Shown piece by piece: positions 60,368 through 64,000 of a stretch of DNA of 64,000 nucleotides. Below the pieces are notes generated by a model. It was given only the letters and a program-made list of their open reading frames with translations. It was not told the DNA's origin and made no database searches. The position numbers were made by a program, and so were the translations under genes. How positions within the stretch are numbered: position 1 is the stretch's first letter; the number at the start of each line of letters is the position of its first letter. The stretch lies in contig NC_081414.1 of assembly GCF_030272615.1 (NCBI RefSeq), forward strand, positions 306,467,164-306,531,163. Reading direction: 5' to 3'. The stretch comes from Cryptomeria japonica (taxonomy: Eukaryota; Streptophyta; Pinopsida; Cupressales; Cupressaceae).

Positions 60368-62893
60368 GTCAATAGGACTAGTGAGGTCAGCTGGTTTGGC
60401 TTGACTTCCTATTACCTTTGGAGTCTCCATCTGAGTGCTTTTTGCCGCTTCTTCTTTTTTTGTAGCTCTTAATTTTTCTTCTTCTATCTTTTTCTTTTCC
60501 TCTTCTTTCCTTTACTTCTCTTCTTCTTCATTCTTTTTCTTCTGCTCCTCTTCCTGCTACTTCTTCTCCTCTTCCTTCTTCCTCTTCTCCTCTTCATTCT
60601 TCTTCTTTACCTCTTCTTTCTTTCTCTTCTCCTCTTCATCCTTCTTCTTCTTCTCCTCTTCCTTTTTCCTCTTCTGCTCTTCATCCTTCTTCTTCTTCTC
60701 CTCTTCCTTTTTCCTCTTCTCCTTTTCATCCTTCTTCTTCTTCTCCTCTTCCTTTTTCCTCTTTTCCTCTTCATTCTTCTTCTTCTTCTTCTCCTCTTCC
60801 TTTTTCCTCTTTTCCTCTTCTTTATCCTCCTCTGCTTTCTTCTTTTCCACTTGCTTCTTTGCTTCCTCCCTTTTATCCTCTACTTCCTTTTGCTTTTCTA
60901 CATGTTTTGCCTGCTTCTCCTATTTTTTTGCTTTTGATGGTGTATCCTAAGTAACATCCTCTATAGCCAGAGCATCGACATCAATAGTGTATATGGGTTC
61001 AGTAATCGGGTTTCCTTCATTATCAAACACTTCACCCGGTTTTGTTATTGTCGGTTCTTTCTCATCCTTCTTGTTGGCTTCAGCCACTTGATGCATCTTA
61101 AGAGCTTCTAGAGAAAGAGTATGTGTATTCTTGAGCACTTCTTGACCCTTTCCTTCCAATAACAAGAATCTTTTTCTTCTCATGAAGAAGAGGTCTCTGT
61201 ATTTATTCATCACTTCAAAAAGTTCTAAATTTGATACATCAAAAAAATGTTGAGCAAAAATTTTCTCTCTCATTTCCCATTCCTTTTCAATGGAAATGCA
61301 CCATTTATTGTCTAAGAAATTATACAAAGAATCTGGTGCCTCAAATCTAATTTCTGAAGGTGACCGGTCATTAACACATAAATACTTAATGATTTGTTGT
61401 TCGACTGCTTCCTTTTCATCATCAAAACAATCAATCAAATCATTCAGTACTTTTTTCCTAATATTTTTGATAGTTCTTTGACAATGTGTCAAAGGTTTGT
61501 AGGAAGAAATGTCAATATTTACCATTGTCGATGATGTCGGCTCATTCTTTGTCTTTTTCTTTGCTTGTCTTGTCTTCTTGGGTTTTTCCTTAGAGATAGT
61601 TTCTTCTGAGTCCGGTGAGTTATTCCTTGTCTTCCTCTTCCTCTTGAAGACTTTGGCAGGTGCCGCTTCTAGTTTCTTCTTTGCAGGTGATCGCTTGGTC
61701 ACTTTGGGACTGGCTGTAGTAACCGGTGCTGATGTTGAAGGCACTGCCTTTCCTTTCATTTTAGGAGGTTCTACAATCGGTGCAACCCTTTCCAGATAGG
61801 TGTCGGTTCTCTTTTCCTTGAGATCAAGGGGTGAGGTGATTAGGGTAGAAGCATACCCATCCAGCATATCATACATCACCTCATAGCCCATAGGCTCTAC
61901 TTCTTCTTGTCTAGGCTCAACAGCCTCCATTATGCATTCATCCACTTTGATGATAAAGCAGATGTCCTCTTCATATTTCTTGACAATGTCACTAGATATC
62001 CTCATCCTTAGGCTCATCTTGCTTCTGAACTCATCAAAGTACTTGTTCAGAACATCAAGGTAATCAGTTCCAATTGCTTGTAGGATCTCTTTGATCTGCT
62101 TGGTAACCAGTTGGTCAGCAAACCACTGAATATCTCCAACTCCTGGGAAATAACCTTGGAAGTAGAAGAATAACCCTACCAGTAGTTGACCAAACTTGAA
62201 TCTTAGTGCATTAGCCTATTTGATTGACTTAAGATTCAACATAAGTTGTCTTTTCATACAGGTGCATAGGTCAAATGATGCATCTTCTTTAATCATCCGG
62301 TAAGCGACATTTACCACTGTAGCAGATACAAAGTTAATTCTACTGGTAGAGAATGTCTAGTAGCCTATCACCATGCAGGCATATTTGACTAGATCATCCT
62401 TGATTGAATTGATGGTCATGCCACGTGAGTCACTCATTGAACCGGTGAGCTTGGACATTTCAGTCTTGCTGACCTTCCTTAGGGCTGGCACTTCCCCTAT
62501 ATTGCAGAAACTGGTGATGGCCTGAATAGCTTGTGGTGTGATATCATGTGTTCTTTCTAGATACATCTTGTCACCATGAACTCTACTCAGAATGATCCGA
62601 ATGTGGTCATCTGTGAAATCCTCTAGGAAGTAAACTGCATTGTGAAGCTTTTTCTTCTCCAAGATGCTATACTCCAGTTTGATCTTTTTATCCTTCCCAT
62701 AGAATAGACCTAGCTGAGAATGGATCACAAGAGACCCTAGGTCTTTGATCTTGTAGTCTATGTAATCTGAAATCCCTTCTTCTACTATAACCCCAGCCGG
62801 TACTTGAGACAAGGCATTATATTTCAATTTTCTTTGTATGTAATCCATAGAATCGATAGTTGCACTAGAACTATCATGAGATGTGAAAGCCAT
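60368..62893 (-). pseudogene. Element D ORF2, best-preserved copy
   Basis: One frame from ATG 62893 of about 840 codons without frameshift. It has six stops, five of them TAG. Order: N-terminal domain (YIDYKIKDLGSLVIHS, GKDKKIKLEYSILEKKKL, DDHIRIILSRVHGDKMY, TEMSKLTGSMSDSRGM, DLVKYACMVIGY), a block with FFYFQGYFPGVGDIQWF, a Lys/Arg-rich linker (KVTKRSPAKKKLE, KKTRQAKKKTK), a second conserved block (YKPLTHCQRTIKNIRKKV, IIKYLCVNDRSPSEI, LDNKWCISIEKEWEM, LFFMRRKRFLLLEG), and a Lys/Glu repeat of about 130 residues. The C-terminal coiled coil seen in C is deleted. Not recognised as any known family. No RT, protease or integrase motif. Confidence 0.8.
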
Positions 62894-63336
62894 GACAAAA
62901 CAGAAAACTTGAGAAGTACCTTTCAAAAATCAAGAATTTAGGGCTTGCAAATTCCACTTCGACTTCCACTTCGTCGGTTGCTGAATCACTGCTTTGAGTT
63001 CTTCTTTTGACCATTTGAAGTTTTCTTCTGAATCTTCTTCAGGGTTTCGAGATTTCTTTCAATCGCAACACAAATCACTTTTTCTTCACTCTGCATTTGA
63101 AAAACTTCTTCGCTTGAAAAATGATAGTGAGAAATGATTTGAAAATTCCTTTTAAACATATTCCTCACCTACCATAATAAATGCTCCACCATTAGGGCGT
63201 AAATCCTAATTTGCCTGTTACTATTTCTGGTCTTCTGCCAAATGATAGCTATCACATACCAATTAAGATCTTTTACCAGTGTAAACTGGGGGTTCATAGT
63301 GTTTCACCGTTTGCTCCCCCTAAGCTTTTCTGATGC
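62894..63336 (-). promoter_or_regulatory. Element D spacer between gag and ORF2
   Basis: Non-coding, about 0.45 kb. On the minus strand, just after the gag stop, comes agcttagggggagca, followed by AT-rich sequence. Corresponds to the C spacer. Confidence 0.55.
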
Positions 63337-64000
63337 TTAGTTTGCTGGTTCTGATATTTCCACACTAGGTGTAGAAATCGGTTCTTCTTGCAACACTGGT
63401 GGTTTCTTCTTCCAGGTTTTGTTCATATCCTCTTCAATAGTGTCTATGTCAATCTTTCCTTCTAGAGTGACTGATATGTCATCTGATATGTTCTTTCTTG
63501 ATCTTCAAAATTTGACAATTTGACCTGGTTTGTTGCAATGATAGCAGACCATTCCAGGTGCTCTCCAAGGTCCATTATTCATGTTACCATTCTTCCTCCT
63601 GCATGTTGCAGCAGTGTGACCATGATCATGACAGATCAAATATTTTTCTCTCCATCTAGTTGCCGCTTGATAGCCACCACTTCTTGATTGATGATTGAAG
63701 GCATTAAACCGGTTGTGATTCCGGTTCACAAAAGGTTCAAGACCAACTCCTTGAGTCCTCTGAGGGTATCTTCCAGTTTTGTTCATAACAGACCTACATT
63801 CAGATGCTCTATGCCCAAACTTGTTGCATGCATAATAGTTAGCATCGAATCTATAGGATCTAGGCTTATCATTTAGAAAATAAGGAAAATTGTTGTAAGC
63901 CTTACTCCTACACACATTGGCAGTATGTCCTTCTTTAAGACAGTTAAAGCAAACATGTTTAAACTTTTGCTTACCTTTATCCTTTGATGCTGGTTGTTTC
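63337..64000 (-). pseudogene. Element D gag, C-terminal part (cut by window edge)
   Basis: Frame with CFNCLKEGHTANVC, CNKFGHRASEC (first Cys replaced by Tyr: YYACNKFG), CLICHDHGHTAATC-type (YLICHDHGH here) and CYHCNKPGQIVKF. The last motif lost its His (to Gln), and its final Cys codon is now TGA. The frame continues past that to EISEPAN and TAA at 63337. N-terminal coiled coil lies beyond the window. Same gag as element C. Confidence 0.8.

Larger units (their letters stand above)
59479..64000 (-). mobile_element. Element D, minus-strand relative of C (runs off window)
   Basis: From left: truncated 3' LTR, ORF2, spacer, gag. The 5' LTR and PBS lie outside the window. The flank at the left end is ttact. 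D is close to C: the same gag, spacer motif, ORF2 blocks and LTR sequence. Confidence 0.8.

Noticed and set aside
60435-60950. 171-residue Ser/Phe-rich plus-strand ORF (and similar ones at 49376-49806 minus)
   Set aside because: Antisense of the Lys/Glu-rich part of ORF2; low complexity and not conserved as a frame.

Overview
This window is plant nuclear heterochromatin, built almost entirely of nested LTR retrotransposons. I found no cellular gene, tRNA, rRNA or CRISPR array. The evidence is Ty1/copia and Ty3/gypsy polyproteins, primer-binding sites matching initiator-Met tRNA (TGGTATCAGAGC), 5-bp target-site duplications (TSDs), a plant mobile domain, and nonsense codons that are mostly TAG/TGA. 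The depth of nesting suggests a very large repeat-rich seed-plant genome. A gymnosperm is my best guess, with low confidence.

Layers, oldest to youngest where this can be ordered: (1) bases 1-635 hold the end of a plus-strand copia LTR lying in the 3' non-coding remnant of a minus-strand copia element. (2) Element G, a minus-strand copia element, has its 3' LTR at 636-1801. Its RNase H is split: the tail is at 2207-2415 and the RT/RNase H body at 28321-28806. (3) The split is a 25.9-kb block, 2416-28320, flanked by the TSD atttg. It is built from a second family, H, which has 1.2-1.5-kb LTRs starting TGTAGAC, a long leader and one Pro/Gln/Ser-rich ORF of about 925 codons with no recognisable pol. 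The block holds a minus-strand copy H2, a plus-strand copy H1 inserted in H2's LTR (10940-23808, TSD atgac, two 1456-bp LTRs), a solo LTR H3 (24771-26040) and a degraded tandem series of LTR starts. H1 also carries an antisense plant-mobile-domain pseudogene that H2 lacks.

(4) From 28807 rightward there is element F (LTR plus gag start), interrupted at 30428 by element C. C's 5' LTR is itself interrupted by element B (31291-45421, TSD gaaca/gtaca). B's 5' LTR contains a solo LTR (31353-32837). B's gag contains element A (33899-39892, TSD agata), a young Tnt1/Tork-like copia with two 885-bp LTRs and a 1291-codon frame broken by one upstream stop. C's second ORF is interrupted by E (50038-58785), a decayed chromodomain gypsy element with a 3.7-kb LTR. 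D, a minus-strand relative of C, runs from 59479 off the right edge.

B, C and D share an architecture I consider the most notable thing here: a coiled-coil/zinc-knuckle gag ORF, a 0.35-0.6-kb spacer, then a long ORF2 of about 1,000 codons. ORF2 occupies the place of pol but shows no protease, integrase, RT or RNase H motif. Copies B and C/D are diverged, yet they keep an invariant ILSRVHG block and the same overall layout. These look like non-autonomous copia-type elements with a conserved, unidentified second protein, presumably mobilised by autonomous copia relatives such as G, with which they share PBS, LTR-end and polypurine features.
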